Shown here: positions 1 through 8,174 of the stretch, piece after piece
Layout: every line of letters begins with the position of its first letter
Position numbering within the stretch: the stretch's first letter is position 1
DNA from: Agrobacterium vitis
GTDB lineage: Bacteria; Pseudomonadota; Alphaproteobacteria; Rhizobiales; Rhizobiaceae
Direction: 5' to 3'
NCBI RefSeq assembly: GCF_013337045.2
Contig: NZ_CP118259.1
Span: 3,055,001 to 3,119,000, forward strand
Length of the DNA: 64,000 bases
Made by a program: the position numbers and the translations under genes
Notes under the pieces: generated by a model
What the model was told of the DNA's origin: nothing
Seen by the model: only the letters and a program-made list of their open reading frames with translations
Databases searched by the model: none

Positions 1-1878
1 GCGCCTGATCGTCGGGAAATTTCACTACGCTGGCTGACAGGCACATTTCTCACCGGCATCACCTCGTCAGTCCTGATGGGCGTGGCACTTTTTGCGGCAC
101 TGGATGGTCGCCAGCAATTGGCGATACCGGCTGAGGCCTTTGCGCTCGCTGATCTCAAGCAACACAACGATAGTGCCGATGGCGTGCGCCGCGGCGGTCG
201 GTTGATCAATACCGTCATCTCGGCCAAGACGGCGAGCCGGTCTGTACTGGATGTGTCAACCGTGATCCGCAACGGCGACAAGGATGTAGTGCGCCGCCAA
301 CCCTTCACTCATTTGAAAATGCTGGTGTCGACCAGTCTTTCCACTCAGGAAAACTATCCGCCTTTTGATCCCTTGAGTATTTTTGCCGGTGACGAACAGA
401 CGGTAACCCCGCGCACCGGGACGATCTACGGTTCGAATGTCGATTCCGAGATAAGTCTGAAGACAATTGCCTTTCCGGTAAACGGCACACCTTTCAAGGC
501 GGCGCCTGGCATGACTTCGGATGAGGTTGAGGAAAATGTGCGATCCAACGGATCCGTATTGACGGAAGGAACGCAACAGGTTTCCGGGCTCTATTACATA
601 GACCCAGAGCGCTTTGCCGATCCGGATGCCGATCTCGACATAAATCCCGGCCTTTCGGCCCGGGTCGTTGAGCAAAATCTAAGCGTCTCGACACCGGACC
701 CTGTCACGCCGGATACCGACGAATATGCCGACGATATTATTCCGGTTCGCCGCGAGCAGACCATCATTGCGGCCTTGACCGGTGCGGGCTACCCCGAAGC
801 CAAAGCCAGGGCGATTTCCGACAGCCTCAGTGAAAAATTGGGAAGCCCGTCGTTGCAATCCGGCGATGTTCTGCGCCTTGGCATTATTCAGCGCGGGGAA
901 CAGGCCCGTGTGGTCCGGTTCAGCGCTTACCGCGGCGGCAAGCACCTTGTGACGATGGCGGTTGATGACCAGAGCCATCTCGTTGAAGGGTCTGAGCCGC
1001 CCATGCTGGATGCCATTGCAACGGCTTTTGACGAGAACAGCCCTCCGGTCATGGCAAACCGTGACCTGCCCAGTATTTATGATGGGATTTACCGTTCCTC
1101 CCTTTCCTATGGGCTCAGCAAGGAGCTGACAGGGCAAATGGTTCGGCTGCTGGCCAGCAGCGTGGATTTGCAGGCGCCGCTGAGGCCGACCGACGGGTTG
1201 GAGGTTTTCTATTCTGCTGCGGATGAAAGCGGCAAGGCAGCGGCAGATTCAGAACTGCTTTTCTTGCGGGCGCGTTTTGGCGACACGACAACATCACTCT
1301 ACCGCTTTCAGGACCCATCGGACAATTCCGTCGATTATTTTGATGAAAACGGCAAGACCAATCGCCAGTTCCTGCTGCGCAATCCGGTTCCGAACGGTGT
1401 GTTCCGCTCGGGCTTCGGCATGCGCCGACATCCCATCCTTGGTTATTCGCGCATGCATACCGGCGTCGATTGGGGTGCCCCATCCGGTTCGCCGATTATC
1501 GCTGCTGGCAGCGGAACGGTTGAAAAAGCCGGCTGGGATTCCGGCGGCTATGGCAATCAGACGATCATTCGCCATCCGAACGGCTATGAAAGCTCCTATA
1601 ACCACCAAAGCGCCATCGCCAAGGGCGTCGTTGCCGGGGCAAAGATCCGCCAGGGTCAGGTGATCGGCTGGGTGGGGACGACCGGTGAGTCCACCGGCCC
1701 GCATCTGCACTACGAAATCATCGTCAATGGCACCAAGGTCGATCCAATGAAGGTCCGCCTGCCAGACGGCAAGTCGCTGAACGGCGGCACATTGGCAAAA
1801 TTCGAGCAGGAGCGGCAGCGCATCGACGATCTCTTGAGCAGTGCCGAGAAAAATCGGCAACTTGCTGCCAACAATTGA
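1..1878 (+). CDS. Membrane-anchored M23 family metallopeptidase (5' end outside window)
   Basis: The frame is open from the first base, so the true start lies upstream; 625 residues are visible. A hydrophobic segment near visible residues 11-32 looks like a single membrane anchor, followed by a long poorly conserved region likely to be periplasmic. The C-terminal 120 residues (about 465-580) form a peptidase M23 (LytM/lysostaphin-type) domain with the zinc signatures HTGVD and HLHYE, so both metal-binding motifs are intact and cell-wall endopeptidase activity is plausible. Such proteins cut peptide cross-links in peptidoglycan or act in division and envelope remodelling. It faces clpB tail to tail across about 70 bp. 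The family call is secure; substrate and physiological role are inference. Confidence 0.9.
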   Translation, partial: APDRREISLRWLTGTFLTGITSSVLMGVALFAALDGRQQLAIPAEAFALADLKQHNDSADGVRRGGRLINTVISAKTASRSVLDVSTVIRNGDKDVVRRQPFTHLKMLVSTSLSTQENYPPFDPLSIFAGDEQTVTPRTGTIYGSNVDSEISLKTIAFPVNGTPFKAAPGMTSDEVEENVRSNGSVLTEGTQQVSGLYYIDPERFADPDADLDINPGLSARVVEQNLSVSTPDPVTPDTDEYADDIIPVRREQTIIAALTGAGYPEAKARAISDSLSEKLGSPSLQSGDVLRLGIIQRGEQARVVRFSAYRGGKHLVTMAVDDQSHLVEGSEPPMLDAIATAFDENSPPVMANRDLPSIYDGIYRSSLSYGLSKELTGQMVRLLASSVDLQAPLRPTDGLEVFYSAADESGKAAADSELLFLRARFGDTTTSLYRFQDPSDNSVDYFDENGKTNRQFLLRNPVPNGVFRSGFGMRRHPILGYSRMHTGVDWGAPSGSPIIAAGSGTVEKAGWDSGGYGNQTIIRHPNGYESSYNHQSAIAKGVVAGAKIRQGQVIGWVGTTGESTGPHLHYEIIVNGTKVDPMKVRLPDGKSLNGGTLAKFEQERQRIDDLLSSAEKNRQLAANN

Positions 1879-1890
1879 TATTCCGTAGAA

Positions 1891-1912
1891 ATGGCGGCCC
1901 TAAAGCCGCCAT
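1891..1912. terminator. Hairpin between convergent M23 gene and clpB
   Basis: An 8-bp perfect inverted repeat (ATGGCGGC and GCCGCCAT, loop CCTAAA) sits 12 bp after the peptidase stop and 35 bp after the clpB stop on the other strand. Its place between convergent genes suggests a bidirectional terminator, but neither strand has a good T tract. Confidence 0.45.
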
Positions 1913-1947
1913 CACTAAGGTTCGAATAATTTTGCTACTGGACGGTC

Positions 1948-4554
1948 TTAGGCGGCGACCTGATCCATCGGCTTGACCGGCTCGATCAGCAGCCGGTCCG
2001 AACCGGCGGTGATTTTCACCTCACTACCGTCAAGCACTTCGCCTGACAGGATCTGCTCGGCGAGCGGGTCCTGCAAGTATTTCTGGATCACCCGCTTCAA
2101 TGGCCTTGCCCCATAAACCGGGTCGTAGCCCTTATTGGCCATCCAATCACGCGCATCTCCACCAAGATCGACGGTGATCTTGCGTTCAGCCAACAGAGTC
2201 AGAAGCCGCTGCATCTGGATCTCAACGATCGCGCCCATTTCACTGCGCCGCAGGCGATGGAACAGGATGATCTCATCGACTCGGTTGAGAAATTCGGGAC
2301 GGAAAGAGGCCCGGACGACGCCCATCACCTGATCGCGAACACTATCGACATCCTCGTTCTCACCAAGGGCTGTCAGGTATTCGGCCCCGAGATTGGATGT
2401 CATGATGATGATCGTGTTCTTGAAATCCACCGTGCGGCCTTGGCCATCGGTCAGGCGACCGTCATCCAGAACCTGCAAGAGCACGTTGAAGACATCGGGA
2501 TGCGCCTTTTCGATCTCATCGAACAGCACGACCTGATAGGGCTTACGCCGCACCGATTCCGTCAGAGCGCCACCTTCCTCATAGCCGACATAGCCCGGAG
2601 GCGCGCCAATCAGCCGAGATACCGAGTGTTTCTCCATATATTCCGACATGTCGAGGCGAACCATCGCCGTTTCATCATCGAACAGGAACCGAGCCAGGGA
2701 CTTGGTCAGTTCTGTTTTGCCGACGCCAGTCGGGCCGAGGAAGATAAAGGAGCCAATCGGCCGATTGGGGTCTTGAAGTCCGGCCCGCGAGCGGCGCACG
2801 GCCCGCGATACGGCCTGCACCGCATCGCCCTGCCCGACCACCGATTTCGCCAGTTCGTCTTCCATTCTGAGCAGCTTTTCCCGTTCGCCCTGCAACATCC
2901 GGTCCACCGGGATGCCGGTCCAACGCGAAACGATATGAGCGATATTGTCAGGTGTCACCACTTCCTGCACCATGCTGGCCGCGCCAGAGGCATCCTTTGC
3001 CTCGGCATCGGTCAACTGCTTTTCGAGGCCTGGAATAACACCATAGGCCAGCTCGCCAGCGCGCTGGAATTCGCCCTTGCGCTGGGCGATGGCCAGGTCG
3101 TTGCGTGCTTCATCCAGCTGACGCTTGAGATCGGCGGCAAGACCGAGCTTCTGTTTTTCCGACTGCCAGCGGGCCGTCAGCGCATCGGCCTCTTCTTCCA
3201 GCGAGGCCAATTCGCTTTCCAGCCGCTTCAAACGGTCGGCGGACGCGATATCGGTTTCCTTCTTCAGGGCTTCCCGCTCGATCTTCAACTGAATGATACG
3301 GCGGTCCAACTCATCCAGCTCTTCCGGCTTGGAATCCACCTGCATGCGCAGGCGCGAAGCAGCTTCGTCCATCAGGTCGATGGCTTTGTCCGGCAGGAAA
3401 CGGTCGGTGATGTAACGGTTCGACAAGGTCGCAGCGGCGACGATGGCCGAATCGGCAATCCGCACCTTGTGATGCTGCTCATATTTTTCCTTGAGGCCGC
3501 GCAGGATGGAAATCGTGTCTTCCACCGTCGGCTCATCCACCATCACCGGTTGGAAACGCCGTGCAAGCGCTGGGTCTTTTTCCACGTGCTTGCGATATTC
3601 GTCCAACGTCGTTGCGCCAACGCAATGCAATTCGCCACGCGCCAGTGCGGGTTTCAGCAAGTTGGACGCATCCATGGCGCCATCGCTCTTGCCCGCGCCG
3701 ACCAGCGTGTGCATTTCGTCGATAAACAGGATGATCTCGCCGTTATCGGCCTGAACTTCGTTCAAAACCGCCTTCAAGCGTTCCTCAAATTCGCCGCGAT
3801 ATTTGGCCCCGGCAATCAGCGAGCCCATATCCAGCGCCATCAATTTCTTGTCTTTCAGACTTTCCGGCACATCGCCATTGACGATCCGAATAGCCAGGCC
3901 TTCGGCAATCGCCGTCTTGCCAACGCCGGGCTCACCGATCAGAACCGGATTGTTCTTGGTGCGGCGTGACAGGACTTGCATCGTGCGGCGAATTTCGTCA
4001 TCGCGACCGATCACCGGATCAAGCCGACCTTCTCGCGCCTCTGCTGTCAGGTCACGGGCATATTTCTTCAACGCGTCGAAGCCCTGTTCGGCATTGGCGG
4101 TGTCAGCGGTGCGTCCCTTGCGGACATCATTGATCACCTGGTTCAACGCCGCAGCCGTAACCCCGCCCTTTTTCAGGCTGGCGGATGTGGATGCCGAGGT
4201 TTCGACCGAGAGCGCAAGCAACAGCCGCTCGACGGTAACGAAACTGTCGCCCGCCTTCTTGGCTGCGTCTTCTGCGGTGGAAAACACCCGGGCCAGGGGC
4301 TGGGCAAGATAGACCTGACCATTGCCACCAGACACTTTCGGCAGCTTGGCAAGTGCCGCATCATTGGCGATCCTGACTTCCTTTGGATCGCCGCCGGCGC
4401 GGCTGATCAGCGAGGAGGCCATGCCCTGCTCATCATCCAGAAGCACTTTCAACACATGTTCAGGGGTAAATTGCTGGTGGCCTTCCGACAGCGCATGCGT
4501 CTGGGCAGACTGCAAAAAGCCGCGCACCCGTTCGGAATATTTTTCAACGTTCAT
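1948..4554 (-). CDS. clpB: ATP-dependent chaperone ClpB (disaggregase)
   Basis: The 868-residue product is a full-length Hsp100 disaggregase that works with DnaK to extract proteins from aggregates in the cytoplasm. It shows the Clp N-domain (about 1-150), first AAA+ module with Walker A GEPGVGKT, the long charged middle coiled coil (about 400-530, rich in Glu/Lys/Leu), and second AAA+ module with GPTGVGKT. An upstream in-frame ATG at 4594-4596 would add 14 residues, but the ATG at 4552-4554 is preceded by GGAGAGCGAAA and yields the family-typical MNVEKYS start, so it is preferred. A heat-shock type promoter lies about 130 bp upstream. The family is certain. Confidence 0.98.
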   Translation of the reverse strand: MNVEKYSERVRGFLQSAQTHALSEGHQQFTPEHVLKVLLDDEQGMASSLISRAGGDPKEVRIANDAALAKLPKVSGGNGQVYLAQPLARVFSTAEDAAKKAGDSFVTVERLLLALSVETSASTSASLKKGGVTAAALNQVINDVRKGRTADTANAEQGFDALKKYARDLTAEAREGRLDPVIGRDDEIRRTMQVLSRRTKNNPVLIGEPGVGKTAIAEGLAIRIVNGDVPESLKDKKLMALDMGSLIAGAKYRGEFEERLKAVLNEVQADNGEIILFIDEMHTLVGAGKSDGAMDASNLLKPALARGELHCVGATTLDEYRKHVEKDPALARRFQPVMVDEPTVEDTISILRGLKEKYEQHHKVRIADSAIVAAATLSNRYITDRFLPDKAIDLMDEAASRLRMQVDSKPEELDELDRRIIQLKIEREALKKETDIASADRLKRLESELASLEEEADALTARWQSEKQKLGLAADLKRQLDEARNDLAIAQRKGEFQRAGELAYGVIPGLEKQLTDAEAKDASGAASMVQEVVTPDNIAHIVSRWTGIPVDRMLQGEREKLLRMEDELAKSVVGQGDAVQAVSRAVRRSRAGLQDPNRPIGSFIFLGPTGVGKTELTKSLARFLFDDETAMVRLDMSEYMEKHSVSRLIGAPPGYVGYEEGGALTESVRRKPYQVVLFDEIEKAHPDVFNVLLQVLDDGRLTDGQGRTVDFKNTIIIMTSNLGAEYLTALGENEDVDSVRDQVMGVVRASFRPEFLNRVDEIILFHRLRRSEMGAIVEIQMQRLLTLLAERKITVDLGGDARDWMANKGYDPVYGARPLKRVIQKYLQDPLAEQILSGEVLDGSEVKITAGSDRLLIEPVKPMDQVAA

Positions 4555-4682
4555 TTTCGCTCTCCAGTCTCCAGGCCGCCCGTCAAGGCACGGCATGGTT
4601 TTTGAGGATCAGGCCCCCATTCGGCAGGCCCGGTGATTGAATCCAATCCATTAAAGGGATTCTGTTCAATTCGTCAAAGCTG

Positions 4683-4711
4683 ATATGGGGAGGCGATTTT
4701 GCCCTTTAAAG
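4683..4711 (-). promoter_or_regulatory. RpoH (sigma-32) type promoter for clpB
   Basis: On the minus strand, CTTTAA (4706-4711) and CCCCATAT (4683-4690) are separated by 15 bp. The E. coli sigma-32 consensus is CTTGAA, 13-15 bp, CCCCATNT, so one base differs in the -35 box and the -10 box matches fully. It is 129 bp upstream of the clpB start and oriented correctly. clpB is a classic RpoH target, so heat-shock control is a well-supported inference. Confidence 0.7.
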
Positions 4712-4781
4712 AGCAGCTTGCGACAAAAAATCAGCCGCTCTTGATGAAGCGCAAACGACCGAAAACAAGCCACCCAAAAAT

Positions 4782-4816
4782 AAAAAAGCCCCCGCTCCAG
4801 AAAAGGAGAAGGGGCT
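4782..4816 (-). terminator. Rho-independent terminator of the DUF4167 gene
   Basis: Read on the minus strand, a GC-rich hairpin (AGCCCC paired with GGGGCT, with an inner CTCC/GGAG stem) is followed directly by a run of six T and further T-rich sequence. It begins about 70 bp after the DUF4167 stop codon. Confidence 0.85.
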
Positions 4817-4884
4817 AATTTTGGTCACCGGTCATTCCAGAGTCAGTCTGGCCGGAGTCTGTCTGGTTCAATCACCGATGGATA

Positions 4885-5763
4885 TTATTCCGAAACGATA
4901 TCGGCAAGAGCCGGAGCATCGCCATTATTGGCCTTGTCACGACCCTTGGCCGGTGGCTTGCCTTCGGTACTGGCTTCACCATTCGCTTCGGCCGCAATCT
5001 CTTCAGCGGTGCGGCGCGGACGGCGCGGACGAGCAGCGGGCGTGCGGCGGCGGGTTTGGGGCCGATCCGACTTCGCGCTGGCCTGCTGTGCGCTTTCCTC
5101 AGCGGCAAATTCAGCTTCGACCGGGGTCTGCTCGATCACCGGCTGCGGTCCGCTTCCGGCAATGTCCAGCTCAGGCTGCGGCTGGGCAATCGGCTGTGGT
5201 CGGCGGTCCTGATGAGTACGCTCGCGGCGATCCGGGCGCTCAGTGCGATCCGGACGCTCGGCCCGTTCTGGACGGTCCTGGCGTTCGGTGCGCTCTGGAC
5301 GGTCCTGTCTTTCGGCGCGCTCCGGTTGAACCCGTTCCTGCTGGATGCGGGGTTGCTGAACCGGTATTTCAGGCTGCGGCTGGTAGCCACGGTCCAGACC
5401 GTTATCGCCCTCGTCGCCATCCATATCGGAACCGTCGCGGTCATTATAATCGCGGTCGTCGCGATGGACCCGCTCCTGCATCTGCGCCTGGGCGGCGGCA
5501 ATGATGCGGTTATAATGCTCGGCATGCTGCAAATAGTTCTCGGCCATGACCCGGTCGCCTGAACTATGCGAATCGCGCGCCAGCGCCATATATTTTTCAG
5601 CGATATGCTGCGCCGTACCGCGGATCTTCACGTCAGGACCCGAACTGTCATAGGTGCGGGTCAGCGGGTTGGAGCCCTTGCGGTTGAAATTGTTGCCGTT
5701 GTTATTATTGCTGCCGCCACTGCTACGCCCCCGACTGCGCTTGTTTTGCTGTCCTGGCCTCAT
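4885..5763 (-). CDS. DUF4167 domain protein with Arg/Glu/Asp low-complexity tail
   Basis: This 292-residue protein begins with a basic, Asn-rich segment (about 1-30) followed by the conserved DUF4167 block (about 30-110, containing the TAQHIAEKY and AENYLQHAEHY stretches). The middle is a degenerate repeat of RPER/RTER/RQDRPE units (about 145-200), and the C-terminal third is Ala/Arg/Glu-rich. There is no signal peptide or membrane segment, so it is probably cytoplasmic; the basic and disordered composition would suit nucleic-acid or ribosome association, but that is inference. DUF4167 is common in Rhizobiales next to prmC-prfA, as here, although a 426-bp gap with a repeat element separates it from prmC. 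No function is established that I can name. Confidence 0.9.
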   Translation of the reverse strand: MRPGQQNKRSRGRSSGGSNNNNGNNFNRKGSNPLTRTYDSSGPDVKIRGTAQHIAEKYMALARDSHSSGDRVMAENYLQHAEHYNRIIAAAQAQMQERVHRDDRDYNDRDGSDMDGDEGDNGLDRGYQPQPEIPVQQPRIQQERVQPERAERQDRPERTERQDRPERAERPDRTERPDRRERTHQDRRPQPIAQPQPELDIAGSGPQPVIEQTPVEAEFAAEESAQQASAKSDRPQTRRRTPAARPRRPRRTAEEIAAEANGEASTEGKPPAKGRDKANNGDAPALADIVSE

Positions 5764-5890
5764 CGATTACTCACCTGATTTCTGTCTTGCTGATATGAGG
5801 GCGACGCGGCCCGTTCGCTCAATCGAACCGGGGCTCCACGCGCTGCGGGGCATACTGCGCCAATGCAACATACGGCCGCTGGTGACTATC

Positions 5891-5996
5891 ACAGCTCCTT
5901 GCATTCTATAAAATGCGTGAGGGTCGACTGTAACACGTTAACATTCTGCATAATTTTCGCCCTTAACCCGACCTCGGCTTAAGGAATCAAGCAGTA
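5891..5996. repeat. Degenerate copy of the two-module palindromic repeat
   Basis: Module 1 (about 5891-5936) is an imperfect hairpin beginning ACAG and ending CTGTAACAC. Module 2 (5946-5996) begins CTGCATAATTTTCGCCCTTAA and ends GGCTTAAGGAATCAAGCAGTA. Order, spacing and conserved ends match the canonical copy at 16402-16504, with many mismatches within the arms. Confidence 0.75.
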
Positions 5997-6037
5997 AATT
6001 ATTTGATCCACGCACCAGGATCATTCGCGCCGCTACC

Positions 6038-6053
6038 GTCTCCTTAAGGAGAC
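6038..6053. repeat. 16-bp perfect palindrome
   Basis: GTCTCCTTAAGGAGAC is self-complementary over all 16 bases. It lies downstream of prmC (minus strand) and within the region upstream of the DUF4167 gene. It may be an operator or part of an mRNA end; nothing further is visible. Confidence 0.6.
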
Positions 6054-6189
6054 ATGTTTGCGGTCGACCCAGAGCCAAACGAATCCTTGTTCATTCCCCG
6101 CTGCCCGGTGCGTGTCTGCAACCTATCCCGCTTCCTTTCGAAAACCAAGCCCTTTCTTTGCATTGCAGAAAGTTCCTTGGTGAATACCA

Positions 6190-7071
6190 CTATAGTTGCG
6201 GTCCGGTCTGAGCAAACAACAGAATCCGATCATTATCGCCGTGATCCTTTGCGCTTTCCACAAGAACGAAGCTATTGTTTGCGAAAAGTTGCGTCACCGC
6301 CATCGCTTGATCATAACCGATTTCCACCCCAACCAGACCACCCGGCTTCAGAAAATCGGCGGCACCAGCGGCAATTGCCCGGTAAGCATCCAGTCCATCG
6401 GCGCCACCGTCAAGTGCTACGGCAGGATCGTAAAGCCGAACGTCAGGGGCCAGATCTTTAATCACATCGCTGACAATATAGGGCGGATTCGACAGAATGA
6501 TGTCAAAACGGCCTGACAAAGCCTCGTACCAATGGCTTTGCAGCGTCTCGAACCGGTCTGCAAGGTTATTGGCTGCGGCGTTCTGCCGCGCCGTTACCAG
6601 CGCTTCGGCGGAAATATCAGTCGCCAATGCCGTAGCTGCCGGACATTCCTGCAAAAGCGCCAATGCAATCGCACCGGTGCCCGCCCCCATATCCAACAGG
6701 CGGACGCTGCCATTCTTCGCCACCATGGCATGAAGATGCGGCAAAACACGCTCGATCAGGATTTCCGTATCGGGTCGCGGTTCCAATGTTGCTGGCGACA
6801 GGGCCAGTTCCAGACCGTAAAAGGCCCGGCGGCCCAAAATCCGGTGGACAGGCTCAAACATCAGCCGCCGCGCGATTGCGGCCTCGATCAGGCTCGTCTC
6901 ATCGGCGCTCAATACCCGGCTGTCCTGCACGATAAGATCGGTCGCCGTCAGTCCAAGAAGACCGGCAATCAAGGTCCGCGCATCGCTTGGCGCATCGGCG
7001 ATAGCCGCTTGCGCAAACCGGAGACGGGCGGCAGTGATCGCCTGCTTTAGCGTCACCGGTGCGCCTGTCAT
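6190..7071 (-). CDS. prmC: Peptide chain release factor N5-glutamine methyltransferase PrmC (HemK)
   Basis: PrmC methylates the glutamine of the GGQ motif of release factors RF1 and RF2, using S-adenosylmethionine. The 293-residue product has the N-terminal helical substrate-binding region, a class I methyltransferase fold with the SAM motif [13 protein letters not shown] (about residues 123-135), and the diagnostic catalytic NPPY (in SNPPYIVS). Its ATG overlaps the prfA TGA (ATGA, 7068-7071), so the enzyme is translationally coupled to its substrate RF1, the standard arrangement. Confidence 0.97.
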   Translation of the reverse strand: MTGAPVTLKQAITAARLRFAQAAIADAPSDARTLIAGLLGLTATDLIVQDSRVLSADETSLIEAAIARRLMFEPVHRILGRRAFYGLELALSPATLEPRPDTEILIERVLPHLHAMVAKNGSVRLLDMGAGTGAIALALLQECPAATALATDISAEALVTARQNAAANNLADRFETLQSHWYEALSGRFDIILSNPPYIVSDVIKDLAPDVRLYDPAVALDGGADGLDAYRAIAAGAADFLKPGGLVGVEIGYDQAMAVTQLFANNSFVLVESAKDHGDNDRILLFAQTGPQL

Positions 7072-8147
7072 GCCTGTTCGCCGAGCTGTGCCAATTGTCC
7101 AGCCTGATAATCGGCGATCAGGGCATCGACCACTTCATCGATTTCACCGATCATCATCCGGTCGAGCTTATAGAGGGTCAGGTTGATCCGGTGGTCGGTC
7201 ACCCGGCCCTGCGGAAAATTATAGGTCCGTATACGCTCGGAGCGATCACCGGAACCGACCTGGCTCTTGCGATCCGCCGACCGTTCGCTGTCGGCCCGCT
7301 GGCGCTCCATGTCGAACAGGCGCGAACGCAGCACCTGCATGGCCTTCGCCCGGTTCTGGTGCTGGGATTTTTCCGAGCTGGTCACCACCAGGCCGGTCGG
7401 CAGATGGGTAATGCGCACAGCAGAGTCCGTAGTGTTGACGTGCTGGCCACCTGCCCCGGAAGAACGCATCGTGTCGATGCGAATGTCTTCCGCCCGCACC
7501 TCGATATCGATCTCTTCCGCCTCGGGCAAAACCGCAACGGTCGCAGCCGAGGTATGGATACGTCCTTGCGTTTCCGTATCAGGAACGCGCTGAACGCGAT
7601 GAACACCGGATTCGAATTTCAGCTTGGAAAACACCCCGCGTCCGGTCACAGTGGCGATGATTTCCTTAAAGCCGCCGGCATCACCTTCGCTGGAAGACAG
7701 GACCTCGACTTTCCAGCCCTTGCCCGCCGCAAAGCGCTCATACATTCGAAACAGGTCACCGGCAAACAGCGCGGCTTCGGACCCACCCGTACCGGCACGG
7801 ATTTCCAGGATCGCACTTTTCTCGTCGGCGGCATCCTTGGGCAGAAGCTGGATCTGGATTTCCTTTTCCAGTCCTTCGAGCCGCGCCTCGACATCCGGCA
7901 GTTCCATTTCCGCCAGATCGCGCATCTCGCGGTCGGTGGCCTTGTCGGCCAGCAGCGCCTTCAGATCAGCAACTTCCTTTTCCGCCAGTCCCAGTTCCCG
8001 GATGGCTTTGACGACCGGCTGCAATTCCGAATATTCCGAGGCAAGCTTGACATAGACATCGGCAGCAGGCCCGGCGGACATGCGCGCCTCGATTTCGCCA
8101 AACCGGCGCTCAAGCTCGCGCATTTTATCGACAGGAAGCTTCGCCAC
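7068..8147 (-). CDS. prfA: Peptide chain release factor 1
   Basis: RF1 recognises UAA and UAG stop codons and triggers peptide release on the ribosome. The 359-residue length is typical, and the catalytic GGQ is present in [13 protein letters not shown], with the flanking basic C-terminal domain. The start is GTG at 8145-8147, preceded by GAGG six bases upstream; the next ATG (8121-8123) would remove eight residues and lacks a better site. It lies 27 bp after ptsP and overlaps prmC by four bases, so ptsP-prfA-prmC are likely cotranscribed. Confidence 0.97.
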   Translation of the reverse strand: MAKLPVDKMRELERRFGEIEARMSAGPAADVYVKLASEYSELQPVVKAIRELGLAEKEVADLKALLADKATDREMRDLAEMELPDVEARLEGLEKEIQIQLLPKDAADEKSAILEIRAGTGGSEAALFAGDLFRMYERFAAGKGWKVEVLSSSEGDAGGFKEIIATVTGRGVFSKLKFESGVHRVQRVPDTETQGRIHTSAATVAVLPEAEEIDIEVRAEDIRIDTMRSSGAGGQHVNTTDSAVRITHLPTGLVVTSSEKSQHQNRAKAMQVLRSRLFDMERQRADSERSADRKSQVGSGDRSERIRTYNFPQGRVTDHRINLTLYKLDRMMIGEIDEVVDALIADYQAGQLAQLGEQA

Positions 8148-8174
8148 CCTTTACCTCTTGTTTTTCTTCAGAAA

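Larger units (their letters stand above)
5764..6189. other. Intergenic region between prmC and the DUF4167 gene
   Basis: A 426-bp stretch with no convincing gene. It holds a degenerate copy of the two-module palindromic repeat (5891-5996) and a perfect 16-bp palindrome (6038-6053). The DUF4167 promoter must lie here, on the minus strand. Confidence 0.6.

Noticed and set aside
2257..3969. 570-codon open frame on the plus strand
   Set aside because: Antisense of clpB; its length results from codon bias, and it has no recognisable domain or ribosome site.
6054..6461. 135-codon plus-strand frame preceded by AAGGAGAC
   Set aside because: Most of it is antisense to prmC and it has no homology; the Shine-Dalgarno belongs to a palindrome. 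Kept only as a finding.
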